Source of the DNA: Flavobacterium commune
Lineage (GTDB): Bacteria; Bacteroidota; Bacteroidia; Flavobacteriales; Flavobacteriaceae
Direction: 5' to 3'
Length of the DNA stretch: 64,000 nucleotides
NCBI RefSeq assembly: GCF_001857965.1
Contig: NZ_CP017774.1
Span: 1,736,001-1,800,000 of the forward strand
Positions 1 through 7,161 of this stretch are shown one piece after another (within the stretch, counting starts at the first letter, position 1; every line of letters begins with the position of its first letter). Under the pieces are notes generated by a model, which worked only from the letters and a program-made list of their open reading frames with translations, did no database searches and was not told where the DNA came from. Made by a program: the position numbers and the translations under genes.

Positions 1-101
1 AAGTAAAGGAACAATTACCCGCTTTAAAAGCAGGGGAACAATCGGTTTTAATGAAGGAAGCCATTGTGAGTTATTTTATAGAAAAACAACTTATTGATTG
101 A
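1..101 (+). CDS. 3' end of an unidentified protein (5' cut by window edge)
   Basis: Frame 3 is open from the window edge to a TGA at 99-101 and gives about 32 residues ending in ...SYFIEKQLID. The other two forward frames do not look protein-like. The fragment is too short to name a family. It reads towards pheS with a gap of about 95 bp that contains heptamer repeats and a -7 box, so it is probably a separate transcription unit. Confidence 0.45.
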   Translation, partial: VKEQLPALKAGEQSVLMKEAIVSYFIEKQLID

Positions 102-133
102 TTCGTTGTTATTTTATGACAGAAGTGTAGAAA

Positions 134-168
134 AACTTCCAACTTCTAACTTCTAACTTCTAACTTTT
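134..168. repeat. Tandem heptanucleotide repeat (AACTTCT)5
   Basis: Five contiguous 7-bp units read AACTTCC, AACTTCT three times, then AACTTTT. They sit directly upstream of the pheS -7 box. The period equals that of the TTAGTCC arrays elsewhere in the window, though the unit sequence differs. Confidence 0.85.
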
Positions 169-172
169 TGCT

Positions 173-180
173 TAAATTTG
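173..180 (+). promoter_or_regulatory. Candidate -7 box for pheS
   Basis: TAAATTTG matches the Bacteroidota -7 consensus TAnnTTTG. The start codon lies 17-23 bp downstream. The position expected for the -33 element falls inside the AACTTCT heptamer repeat and has no clear TTTG, so only the -7 half is supported. Confidence 0.45.
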
Positions 181-196
181 CACACTCAATTATTGG

Positions 197-1222
197 ATGA
201 AAATGATAGATAAGATAAAAGAATATATTGGTGAAGCACAAGCTTTTTCAACACAAGATACTGCCGAATTAGAATCATTTAGAATTAAGTTTTTAGGAAG
301 TAAAGGAATTCTAAAAGAATTTTTTGCTGAATTTAAAAATGTTCCTAATGAGCAAAAAAAGGAATTTGGTCAGGTAATTAACCTGCTTAAGACTTCTGCA
401 GAGGAAAAAGTAAAATCAATCCAGGAAACTTTAGAAAGCAAAGAAGAATCTAAAGGAATTTATGGCGATTTGACCCGTGCTGCCGAACCGGTAACTATCG
501 GTTCTCGTCATCCGATTTCTATAGTAAAAAACCAAATCATAGATATCTTTTCAACCATTGGATTCAATGTTTCCGAAGGTCCTGAAATCGAAGACGATTG
601 GCATAATTTTACTGCTTTAAACCTGCCAGAATACCATCCGGCACGTGACATGCAGGATACTTTTTTCATCCAGACCAATCCTGATATTTTATTGCGTACC
701 CACACTTCATCGGTTCAGGTGCGTTATATGGAGAACAATAAACCGCCTATCAGAACCATTTCTCCGGGACGTGTTTTCCGTAATGAAGCCGTTTCGTCAC
801 GTTCACACTGTATTTTTCATCAGGTGGAAGGATTGTATATTGACAAAGACGTTTCTTTTGCCGATTTGAAACAAACGCTTTTGTATTTCACTAAAGAGAT
901 GTTTGGAAAGTCAAAAATCCGTTTGCGTCCTTCTTATTTTCCATTTACAGAGCCTAGTGCCGAAATTGATATTTATTGGGGATTAAAAACCGAAACTGAT
1001 TATAGAATTACCAAAGGAACCGGTTGGTTAGAAATTGGTGGTTGCGGAATGGTAGATCCTAATGTTTTGAAAAACTGTGGCATCAATCCTGACGAATACA
1101 ACGGATTTGCTTTTGGAATGGGAGTAGAGCGTATTGCGATGTTGTTGTACCAAATTGGAGACATCCGCATGTTTTATGAAAACGATGTGCGTTTCTTAGA
1201 GCAATTCAAATCGATTATATAA
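197..1222 (+). CDS. pheS: Phenylalanine--tRNA ligase alpha subunit
   Basis: Charges tRNA-Phe as the alpha part of an alpha2-beta2 class II synthetase in the cytoplasm. At 341 residues it has normal bacterial PheS length. The N-terminal coiled-coil tRNA-binding arm (about 1-85) is followed by the class II core. Motif 2 is seen in FRNEAVSSRSH with the following FHQVEGL, and motif 3 in FGMGVERIAMLL near the C-terminus. Two ATGs lie six bases apart (197 and 203). The second, giving MIDKIKEY, fits the usual start of the family slightly better. pheT is not adjacent, which is common in this phylum. A 16-bp inverted heptad array follows and could act as terminator. Confidence 0.97.
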   Translation: MKMIDKIKEYIGEAQAFSTQDTAELESFRIKFLGSKGILKEFFAEFKNVPNEQKKEFGQVINLLKTSAEEKVKSIQETLESKEESKGIYGDLTRAAEPVTIGSRHPISIVKNQIIDIFSTIGFNVSEGPEIEDDWHNFTALNLPEYHPARDMQDTFFIQTNPDILLRTHTSSVQVRYMENNKPPIRTISPGRVFRNEAVSSRSHCIFHQVEGLYIDKDVSFADLKQTLLYFTKEMFGKSKIRLRPSYFPFTEPSAEIDIYWGLKTETDYRITKGTGWLEIGGCGMVDPNVLKNCGINPDEYNGFAFGMGVERIAMLLYQIGDIRMFYENDVRFLEQFKSII

Positions 1223-1225
1223 TTT

Positions 1226-1287
1226 GAGTCCTTAGTTTTTAGTCCCTAGTCCTTAGCAAATACACTTTACTAAGGACTAGGGACTAA
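1226..1287. repeat. Inverted heptad array (TTAGTCC/GGACTAA), small loop
   Basis: Arms at 1241-1256 and 1270-1285 are a perfect 16-bp inverted repeat (AGTCCCTAGTCCTTAG and its complement) with a 13-nt loop. A further CCTTAG unit lies upstream at 1229-1235. The segment fills most of the pheS to 1306 gap and could form a strong hairpin in RNA. The same 20-bp core recurs at about 6693-6714. Confidence 0.85.
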
Positions 1288-1305
1288 GTACTCTTCATCT
1301 GAACT

Positions 1306-1713
1306 ATGAAAAAAGATATTACAATCCCCGAAGTAGAAAACGTATTTATTGCTGCCGTTCAGGAATGGAGCGATGATTTTATGGAGAAAGTTTGGTACGC
1401 TTATTTAGTAAACGACAGCGATTTTAACATCGAAAGTGCCATGGTGGTTTCGAAAGCTTTTGGAACTATTGATGGCGAAATGAAGAAAACCTCTATTTTG
1501 CGTCATGCTTTTGTGGAAGTTCCTGCTGTTTCAGTAGTGAAAATAGAAATGGTAGAGAAAAGTGTTTTGGCTTTGAATAACGAATTCATGCTGACTTTCT
1601 TTATTGGAAACACTTTGTACGACAAGAAGTTTATCTTTAAAGCCAATTCCATTAACGAAAACAATACTGAAGAAGTGCCGATTCTGTTTGTAGAAGGGGT
1701 GATTGTGAGGTAA
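1306..1713 (+). CDS. Conserved hypothetical protein of the pheS-gpsA neighbourhood
   Basis: A 135-residue soluble acidic protein with no signal peptide or membrane segment. It has alternating hydrophobic strands and two MVEKS/VVKIEMV-like beta segments in its middle. I do not recognise a named domain, though similar short proteins next to pheS are familiar in Flavobacteriaceae. It starts with MKKDITIPEV shortly after the heptad hairpin. It converges on gpsA, and its TAA is separated from the gpsA stop only by the 1716-1800 inverted repeat. Codon use resembles the core genes around it, so it is probably a real ancestral gene of unknown function. Confidence 0.75.
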   Translation: MKKDITIPEVENVFIAAVQEWSDDFMEKVWYAYLVNDSDFNIESAMVVSKAFGTIDGEMKKTSILRHAFVEVPAVSVVKIEMVEKSVLALNNEFMLTFFIGNTLYDKKFIFKANSINENNTEEVPILFVEGVIVR

Positions 1714-1715
1714 AA

Positions 1716-1800
1716 TGTCATTGCGAGGAACGAAGCAATCTCAATAGTTGCTCATTGCAATTGCTCTCGTTATGTGATTGCTTCGTTCCTCGCAATGACA
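1716..1800. repeat. Long inverted repeat (25-bp arms), dispersed element, likely bidirectional terminator
   Basis: Arms 1716-1740 and 1776-1800 are perfect 25-bp complements containing GAGGAACGAAGCAATC. The loop is 35 nt. It exactly fills the space between two convergent stop codons. The right-arm sequence recurs at 19228-19252 and 19340-19364, so it is a dispersed repeat and not a local terminator only. Confidence 0.92.
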
Positions 1801-2796
1801 TTAATCCAGTTTATCAACCAGTTTTTTAAATACAGCCTTGGCATTTTTACCTTCGTACAAAATTTCATGAACCGCATCTATAATAGGCGTTTTAGCACCA
1901 TAACCCTGGTTGAGTTTGTAGGCGCTTTTTGCGGCATAGTAACCTTCGGCAACCATGCTCATTTCCATCATCGCGCTTTTTACGGTATAACCTTTCCCAA
2001 TCATGTTTCCGAACATTCTGTTTCTTGAAAAAACAGAATATCCTGTAACCAACAAATCGCCCAAATAAGCCGAATCATTGATATTGCGTTTCATCTTGTG
2101 TACTTTTCGAATGAATTTCTTCATTTCGCGAATCGCATTACTCATCAAAACCGATTGGAAGTTATCGCCATAACCTAAACCATGTGCAATTCCGGCTGCA
2201 ATAGCGTAAATGTTTTTAAGCATTGCCGCATATTCAGTACCAATAATATCGTCAGTAATCTTAGTTTTGATGTAGTTTCCAGCCAGATTTTTGGCTACAT
2301 TCTTTGCTTTTTCAGCATCGCCACAAGCAATTGTCAGGTAAGACAAACGCTCTAAAGCGACTTCTTCGGCGTGGCAAGGTCCGGTAATTACACCAATATT
2401 GTAATAAGGAATATCGTATTGAAAATGAAAATGTTCCCCAACAATCAAACTCGTTTCGGGAACAATACCTTTTATGGCTGAGAAGATGATTTTATCTTTT
2501 AGGGAAACCGTTAATTTTTGTAATTCGGCATCTAAAAAAGCCGAAGGAATAGCAAAAATAACATAGTCAGCATAAGAAACAGCTTCGTTGATGTCATTAG
2601 TAAGTTTTAGCTTTTTGGTGTCAAATTCAACAGAGCTAATGTAGTTTGGGTTGTGTTTATGCGCTTTTATATGCTCAATTGCCGATTCATTACGCATGTA
2701 CCATGAAACTTCAGAAAGATTAACACAGAGCATTTTTGTAATGGCTGTTGCCCAACTTCCACCGCCAATTACTGCAAACTTTATATTTTCACTCAT
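1801..2796 (-). CDS. gpsA: NAD(P)H-dependent glycerol-3-phosphate dehydrogenase
   Basis: Reduces dihydroxyacetone phosphate to sn-glycerol-3-phosphate for phospholipid synthesis. At 331 residues the length is typical. The N-terminal Rossmann motif is VIGGGSWATAITKML (about 9-23). FAIPSAFL, ITGPCHAEEV and the substrate-lysine segment EYAAMLKNIYAIAAGIAHGL follow in the family order. MSENIKF is the natural start. No gene follows on this strand for more than 1.5 kb. The terminal 25-bp inverted repeat begins at the stop codon. Confidence 0.96.
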   Translation of the reverse strand: MSENIKFAVIGGGSWATAITKMLCVNLSEVSWYMRNESAIEHIKAHKHNPNYISSVEFDTKKLKLTNDINEAVSYADYVIFAIPSAFLDAELQKLTVSLKDKIIFSAIKGIVPETSLIVGEHFHFQYDIPYYNIGVITGPCHAEEVALERLSYLTIACGDAEKAKNVAKNLAGNYIKTKITDDIIGTEYAAMLKNIYAIAAGIAHGLGYGDNFQSVLMSNAIREMKKFIRKVHKMKRNINDSAYLGDLLVTGYSVFSRNRMFGNMIGKGYTVKSAMMEMSMVAEGYYAAKSAYKLNQGYGAKTPIIDAVHEILYEGKNAKAVFKKLVDKLD

Positions 2797-3015
2797 CTTT
2801 TTATAGTTTAATCAAAAGTACTTAAAAATGTAGTAATGAAGCAAGGGGAATTGTTTCGAATTGGGATTGGACTTATAAATGAAATTGTAATTTTTTTTAA
2901 TTTTTTTCTGAATAATTACAATAAATAGAATGTTTCTTTCGTTATAAGTTTTTGTATATAAGTAGTTTGTGTTTTAGAATTATTAGAATTAGTTAATTTA
3001 GTTTTGGTGTTATTT

Positions 3016-3051
3016 AAAAGGCGTCTAAGAAATTTCGAAGACGCCTTTTTT
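3016..3051 (-). terminator. Intrinsic terminator downstream of the alcohol dehydrogenase
   Basis: AAAAGGCGTCT and AGACGCCTTTT form an 11-bp stem around a 12-nt loop. It lies 24 bp beyond the stop of the minus-strand dehydrogenase and has T/A tracts on both sides. The 2797-3015 stretch is AT-rich and shows no gene. Confidence 0.8.
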
Positions 3052-3074
3052 GTTGATTTAGAAATAAGTAAGAA

Positions 3075-4232
3075 TTAGTAACTTAATTCTACAATGGCTT
3101 TTAGTTTTTCCAAAGTAATATTTTGTTTTTCTCCCATAGCTTTCCAGCCTCTTTCATCAAAACGGTTCACGATAAAATCGGCAGTTTTGCTGTAATCATC
3201 TGTGTATTGCGATAATTTTGTGTCTATTCCCATCGTGTGGAAAAACGCTACAGTTTTGTTGATGGCTTCATTAGCAATTTCGTTATCCGTTCCGGATAAA
3301 TTAAAGATGCGTTTTCCGTATTGTGCCAGTTTTTCTTTTTTGGTTTCGAATAAAACGCGGTATAAATTAGGTCCAATAATAGCCAATGTTCTGGCATGAT
3401 CAATTTCATAAAGTGCTGTTAATTCGTGACCAATCATATGCGTTGCCCAATCGGTTGGAACTCCTTTTGCGATTAATCCGTTTAAAGCCATCGTACAACT
3501 CCACATAAAGTTAGATGCCAGCGCATAATCGGCAGGATTCTCCACTACTTTTGGTCCCACTTCGATTAAAGTTTGTAAAATTCCTTCGGCAATTCGGTCT
3601 TGTAAATAACCGTCGTGTGGATAGGTTAAATATTGTTCCATTACATGTGTGAAAGCATCAACAACTCCGTTTTGCAATTGTCTTTTTGGTAAAGATTGAA
3701 TCACTGTTGGGTCGCAAATGGAGAATTGCGGAAATAAAGCGCTTCCGCCAGAAGCTAATTTCTCCTGAGTTGCTTTAATTGTTACCACATATCCCGAATT
3801 CATTTCGCTTCCCGTTGCCGGAAGTGTTAGAATTGTTCCAAATGGCATCGCATTTTCTTTTATTAAAATATGTTTTTGAAGAATATCAATTGGATTTCCG
3901 TCAAAATTTACTGCTGCCGAAATGAATTTAACGCCGTCAATTACCGAACCACCGCCTACTGCCAGAATAAAATCTATTTTTTCTGCTTTTATCACTTCAA
4001 CAGCTTTCATCAAAGTTTCAAAATGCGGATTGGGTTCAATTCCGCCAAATTCTACTATTTCAAATCCTTTAAGATTCTCAATTACTTGTTGGTGAATTCC
4101 ATTTTTAAAAATACTTCCACCGCCATAAGCCAATAGGATTTTGGCGCCTTGTGGAACTAATTCAGATAATTTTTCTATTTGTCCTTTCCCGAAAACCAGT
4201 TTCGTAGGATTGTATAATTCGAAGTTTAACAT
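3075..4232 (-). CDS. Iron-containing alcohol dehydrogenase (YqhD/BDH-like aldehyde reductase)
   Basis: Predicted NAD(P)H-dependent reductase of aldehydes and ketones to alcohols in the cytoplasm. It has 385 residues, typical of group III alcohol dehydrogenases. It shows the nucleotide-binding LAVGGGSVIDGVKF (about 91-104), LPATGSEMN, and metal ligands in VVDAFTHVMEQY plus the His pair in ATHMIGHELTALYEIDHARTL. The overall pattern is closest to YqhD and butanol dehydrogenases. It lies one base after a secreted DJ-1-like gene and is probably co-transcribed with it. A LysR gene is divergent. Known YqhD enzymes detoxify short aldehydes, which suits this partnership; the actual substrate is not readable here. 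Confidence 0.9.
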   Translation of the reverse strand: MLNFELYNPTKLVFGKGQIEKLSELVPQGAKILLAYGGGSIFKNGIHQQVIENLKGFEIVEFGGIEPNPHFETLMKAVEVIKAEKIDFILAVGGGSVIDGVKFISAAVNFDGNPIDILQKHILIKENAMPFGTILTLPATGSEMNSGYVVTIKATQEKLASGGSALFPQFSICDPTVIQSLPKRQLQNGVVDAFTHVMEQYLTYPHDGYLQDRIAEGILQTLIEVGPKVVENPADYALASNFMWSCTMALNGLIAKGVPTDWATHMIGHELTALYEIDHARTLAIIGPNLYRVLFETKKEKLAQYGKRIFNLSGTDNEIANEAINKTVAFFHTMGIDTKLSQYTDDYSKTADFIVNRFDERGWKAMGEKQNITLEKLKAIVELSY

Positions 4233-4233
4233 C

Positions 4234-4998
4234 TTATTTTTTAGTGTTTAATTGTTCTAATAATTTTTGTGCTACTAGTTTAGATGAGGCTGGATTTTGT
4301 CCTGTAATTAATATGCCATCTTCAACGGCATAAGGTTGCCAGTTTTCGGTTTTAGAATAAATACCACCATTGGCTTGAAGTACTTCTTCTAATAAAAACG
4401 GAACGACATTAGTCAGTCCTACGGCAGCTTCTTCAGCGTTTGAAAATCCGGTTACTTTTTTCCCTTTTACTAAATATTCGTCTTTTATTTTCACATCTTT
4501 TAATACGCCTGGAGCGTGACAAACAAAAGCTATAGGCTTATTGCTGTTGTAAAAAGATTCAATCAATGCAATCGAATTTCTGTCTTTGGTTAAATCCCAT
4601 AATGGGCCGTGTCCGCCAGGATAAAAAACAGCATCGTAATCAGATTCTTTTACATGAGCTAATTTTAGCGTGTGTTTTAGTTTAGCCAATAATTCCGTGT
4701 CGGCATCAAATCTTTTAGTGTCTTCGGTAGCTGATGCAGGATCAGCACTTTTTGGGTCAATTGGAGGTTGTCCGCCCAGCGGAGTGGCAATGTCAATTTG
4801 GATTCCCTTATCGGCTAATTCATAATAAGGTGCAGCCAATTCTTCGGTCCAAAATCCTGTTTTTTCTCCTGTGTTTCCCAGTTTATCGTGACTGGTAACT
4901 ACAAATAATACTTTTTTCATAGGTGTTTTATTTTGTGCTGTTGCAGTAAAAGAAGCTACAGCTGAGATTATAATGCTGAATAATTTAAATTTTTTCAT
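4234..4998 (-). CDS. DJ-1/PfpI family protein (Hsp31-like) with signal peptide
   Basis: A 254-residue class I glutamine-amidotransferase-like protein. It starts with a signal peptide ending near ATAQ (about residue 22), so it is predicted to be periplasmic. Hsp31-type sequence follows: LFVVTSHDK, EELAAPYYELADKGIQIDIATPLGG, the PGGHGPLWDL loop, and the nucleophile elbow FVCHAPG with Cys about 160. Hsp31 relatives act as chaperones or glyoxalase III enzymes on methylglyoxal. Which of these applies is inference. An internal MKKVLF start at about residue 27 could give a cytoplasmic form. The gene leads the two-gene unit with the aldehyde reductase. Confidence 0.87.
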   Translation of the reverse strand: MKKFKLFSIIISAVASFTATAQNKTPMKKVLFVVTSHDKLGNTGEKTGFWTEELAAPYYELADKGIQIDIATPLGGQPPIDPKSADPASATEDTKRFDADTELLAKLKHTLKLAHVKESDYDAVFYPGGHGPLWDLTKDRNSIALIESFYNSNKPIAFVCHAPGVLKDVKIKDEYLVKGKKVTGFSNAEEAAVGLTNVVPFLLEEVLQANGGIYSKTENWQPYAVEDGILITGQNPASSKLVAQKLLEQLNTKK

Positions 4999-5050
4999 AG
5001 TTGATTTTTTTTGTTGTTACAAATTTAGGACAGATATGTTATTAGTAAAA

Positions 5051-5064
5051 ATAATTTAAATTAT
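5051..5064. promoter_or_regulatory. 14-bp perfect palindrome in the LysR/DJ-1 divergent promoter
   Basis: ATAATTTAAATTAT is self-complementary and lies in the 90-bp gap between the divergent LysR gene and the DJ-1/dehydrogenase unit, 25 bp before the LysR ATG. LysR proteins usually bind dyads with a T-N11-A core near their own promoter. AT-richness makes chance palindromes likely, so this is only a candidate operator. Confidence 0.3.
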
Positions 5065-5088
5065 GTTTGTGATAAATTTATTTATATC

Positions 5089-5985
5089 ATGGTGAATTTA
5101 GAATGGTATCGAACCTTTAAATCGGTGTATAAAAACGGAAACTTTTCATTGGCTGCCAAAGAATTATTTATCAGTCAGCCAGCGGTAAGTCAGCAAATTT
5201 CGATGTTGGAAGCCCATGTGGGTTATAAATTATTCAATAGAAAATCGAAAGGAGTTGAACCAACGGAATACGCTAAGTTACTCAATAACTTAATTATAGA
5301 AGCCTTAGATCGTTTAGAAAATGTGGAAAATGGTTTTCGCTCTAAAGCATTTGATGCCAATCGCTTAATTACGGTAGGGATCTCGAAACATTTATTTAGT
5401 AGTATGGCCAGTCTTTTGATTTCCAAATTTGATTATATCGATTTTAGCTTTCAGGAAAATGATGCGCTTTTCGAATTGGTAAATGCTAAAAAGATTGATT
5501 TTGCTATTGTAACTAAAAAATATGACACCTTTGACACGGTGCAAAAAAAGTTGGGTGATATTAGACAAATCATCGTAGGTTCAAAAAACATTGATGCTGC
5601 AAAGTTACAATCGGACATTAAGAATAGCGATTATAACGCCATTGAAAATTGGCTAAACGATCAAAAATGGTACAGTCATGATTCAGGAATTCCTCATATA
5701 AAATTGTTTTGGTTGCATGTTTTCAATAAAAAACGACCTTCGATGGTTCCGAATTATATTATTCCATCAGAGTCCGAAATGCTGGAGGTGCTTTCTAAGA
5801 ATTCAGGTGTAGCCGTTAGCTGGGATATCAATGCACGTTCTTTTATTCAGGATGAAAAATTGCAATTGCTGTGGGAAACAAATCAAATGCCTGAGACTGC
5901 AGCCTATCTTTTGTCAGCGAAAAATTCAGGGTTTAATTTGGCCGCTCAGGAAATCGAAGAAGAGTTGAAAAAGCTTTTAAGTTAA
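5089..5985 (+). CDS. LysR family transcriptional regulator
   Basis: A 298-residue DNA-binding regulator. The N-terminal winged HTH spans about 1-60, with the family signature FSLAAKELFISQPAVSQQISMLEAHVGYKLFNR. It is followed by a linker helix and an effector-binding domain with the VGISKHLFS and FAIVTKKYDTF strands. ATG 5089 gives the standard MVNLEWYRTF start. It is divergent from the DJ-1/alcohol dehydrogenase pair over 90 bp, the classical layout for a LysR that controls its neighbours and itself. The effector domain is somewhat divergent, so the inducer cannot be named; a reactive aldehyde is a reasonable guess. Confidence 0.92.
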   Translation: MVNLEWYRTFKSVYKNGNFSLAAKELFISQPAVSQQISMLEAHVGYKLFNRKSKGVEPTEYAKLLNNLIIEALDRLENVENGFRSKAFDANRLITVGISKHLFSSMASLLISKFDYIDFSFQENDALFELVNAKKIDFAIVTKKYDTFDTVQKKLGDIRQIIVGSKNIDAAKLQSDIKNSDYNAIENWLNDQKWYSHDSGIPHIKLFWLHVFNKKRPSMVPNYIIPSESEMLEVLSKNSGVAVSWDINARSFIQDEKLQLLWETNQMPETAAYLLSAKNSGFNLAAQEIEEELKKLLS

Positions 5986-6095
5986 GTACTATTTATTTTA
6001 ATACTTATATGTTCTTATTTGTAAAGCTATATAAATTATAAAGAATAGAATAAAGCTAAAAAACTTAAATGACTTATATGTTTTAAAAAATTGAT

Positions 6096-6677
6096 TTACT
6101 TTTTATAAAATAAATTATGGTCGATATATTCCCATACTTTAGTAGGAACTAAAGGGCGAACATTTTTTCCTAGTTTAATGTTTTCCCGAATAAAAGTTGA
6201 AGAAATTTCAACAACAGGAGCATCAATCATGCGGATTTTAGGATGGTTTTTGAATTCTGAATTCTCGGCTTCAGCTGAGATTCGTGGATAAACATAAATC
6301 TCATGATGCGCCAGAATAGCTTCGTAATTCTTCCATTTGTGCAAAGATTTCAGATTGTCTTCGCCCATAATTAAAGAAAATTGATGATGCGGATATTTCT
6401 CTTCCAGATGTACTAAAGTTGTTACGGTGTAATTAGGCTGTGGCAATTTGAACTCAATATCCGATGGTTTTAGTTTTGGATAATCTTCTGTGGCGAGATA
6501 AACCATTTGCAAACGGTGGTAATCGTCCAGCAGCGTACTTTTTTTCTTCAAAGGATTGTGTGGCGTAACCACTAACCACACCTGATCTAAGTCGGAATGC
6601 TCAGCCATGTGATTGGCAATAATGAGATGTCCAACATGAATGGGGTTGAAAGTGCCGAAATACAATCCTATTTTCAT
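6096..6677 (-). CDS. nadD: Nicotinate-nucleotide adenylyltransferase
   Basis: Adenylates nicotinate mononucleotide to deamido-NAD in NAD biosynthesis. It has 193 residues. The nucleotidyltransferase signature is GLYFGTFNPIHVGHLIIANH (about 3-22), with TPHNPLKKK and the second ATP motif EISSTFIREN near the C-terminus. It belongs to the minus-strand run yicC, gmk, four-helix-bundle gene, nadD. In many Flavobacteriaceae gmk and nadD are immediate neighbours, so the gene between them here looks like an insertion. Confidence 0.96.
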   Translation of the reverse strand: MKIGLYFGTFNPIHVGHLIIANHMAEHSDLDQVWLVVTPHNPLKKKSTLLDDYHRLQMVYLATEDYPKLKPSDIEFKLPQPNYTVTTLVHLEEKYPHHQFSLIMGEDNLKSLHKWKNYEAILAHHEIYVYPRISAEAENSEFKNHPKIRMIDAPVVEISSTFIRENIKLGKNVRPLVPTKVWEYIDHNLFYKK

Positions 6678-6731
6678 TGTTTTAGTCCTTAGTTTTTTAG
6701 TCCCTAGTCCTTAGCTGTTAGTCCTAAGTTT
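6678..6731. repeat. Left half of a heptad array flanking the four-helix-bundle gene
   Basis: Units in the TTAGTCC orientation fill the gap between the nadD start and the stop of the 6732-7097 gene, including TTAGTCCCTAGTCCTTAGC, which is also present at 1239-1257. The complementary GGACTAA orientation appears on the other side of the same gene at 7130-7161. Confidence 0.85.
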
Positions 6732-7097
6732 TTATTCTTTCAAATTTTTTGAGAAGGCGTTAATCATTTTACTTTCTTCTTCTATTAAAAACAGAATCTC
6801 ATTAAATAAGTTGTCATCAACTACAAAATCTAATTCTTTTGCGATAATTAGTTGTGTTTCAATTTCGTTTAATGAACCTCTGGAAATATTCAAAAAATGA
6901 TTAAATGATTTGTCAGTTTGTCGCCCAAATCCTTCGGCAATATTTGAAGTAACTGAGATACTGGCTCTCTTTAACTGACTTGTTAAGGCATAAATTTCTT
7001 CTTTCGGAAAATCCTTTGTGAGTTTATATATTAAAACTACAATCTTGATACCCTTTTGCCAAATTAATAATTCTTTGTATGATTTAACTCCACTCAT
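6732..7097 (-). CDS. Four-helix bundle protein (23S rRNA intervening-sequence type)
   Basis: A 121-residue all-helical protein of the S23/IVP family. It has the typical opening SYKELLIWQKGIKIVVLIYKL, the conserved FPKEEIYALTSQLKRASISVTSNIAEGFGR, and a NHFLNISRGSLNEIETQL helix. Relatives are encoded within 23S rRNA intervening sequences, occur as orphan genes, and include the Avd accessory protein of diversity-generating retroelements. No reverse transcriptase or variable repeat is nearby. The gene separates nadD from gmk and is flanked by oppositely oriented heptad repeats, which suggests insertion as a unit. Function unknown; nucleic-acid binding is plausible. Confidence 0.9.
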   Translation of the reverse strand: MSGVKSYKELLIWQKGIKIVVLIYKLTKDFPKEEIYALTSQLKRASISVTSNIAEGFGRQTDKSFNHFLNISRGSLNEIETQLIIAKELDFVVDDNLFNEILFLIEEESKMINAFSKNLKE

Positions 7098-7129
7098 AAT
7101 TTATTGTTTTTAGGTTGATTGTTTTTAAT

Positions 7130-7161
7130 ACTAAGGACTATGTACTAACTACTAAGGACTA
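7130..7161. repeat. Right half of the heptad array flanking the four-helix-bundle gene
   Basis: CTAAGGACTA and ACTAACTACTAAGGACTA are GGACTAA-orientation units. They are inverted relative to 6678-6731, so the four-helix-bundle gene lies in the loop of an inverted array. The last unit overlaps the TAG stop codon of gmk (7159-7161). Confidence 0.8.

Noticed and set aside
1774..2028. 84-residue plus-strand ORF
   Set aside because: It lies antisense inside gpsA and partly in the inverted repeat; no protein-like features beyond a shadow frame.
5986..6095. Small gene between the LysR gene and nadD
   Set aside because: AT-rich gap with frequent stops in all frames and no ribosome-binding context.
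6732..7097. Diversity-generating retroelement accessory gene (avd)
   Set aside because: The fold is related, but there is no reverse transcriptase, template repeat or variable repeat within the window.
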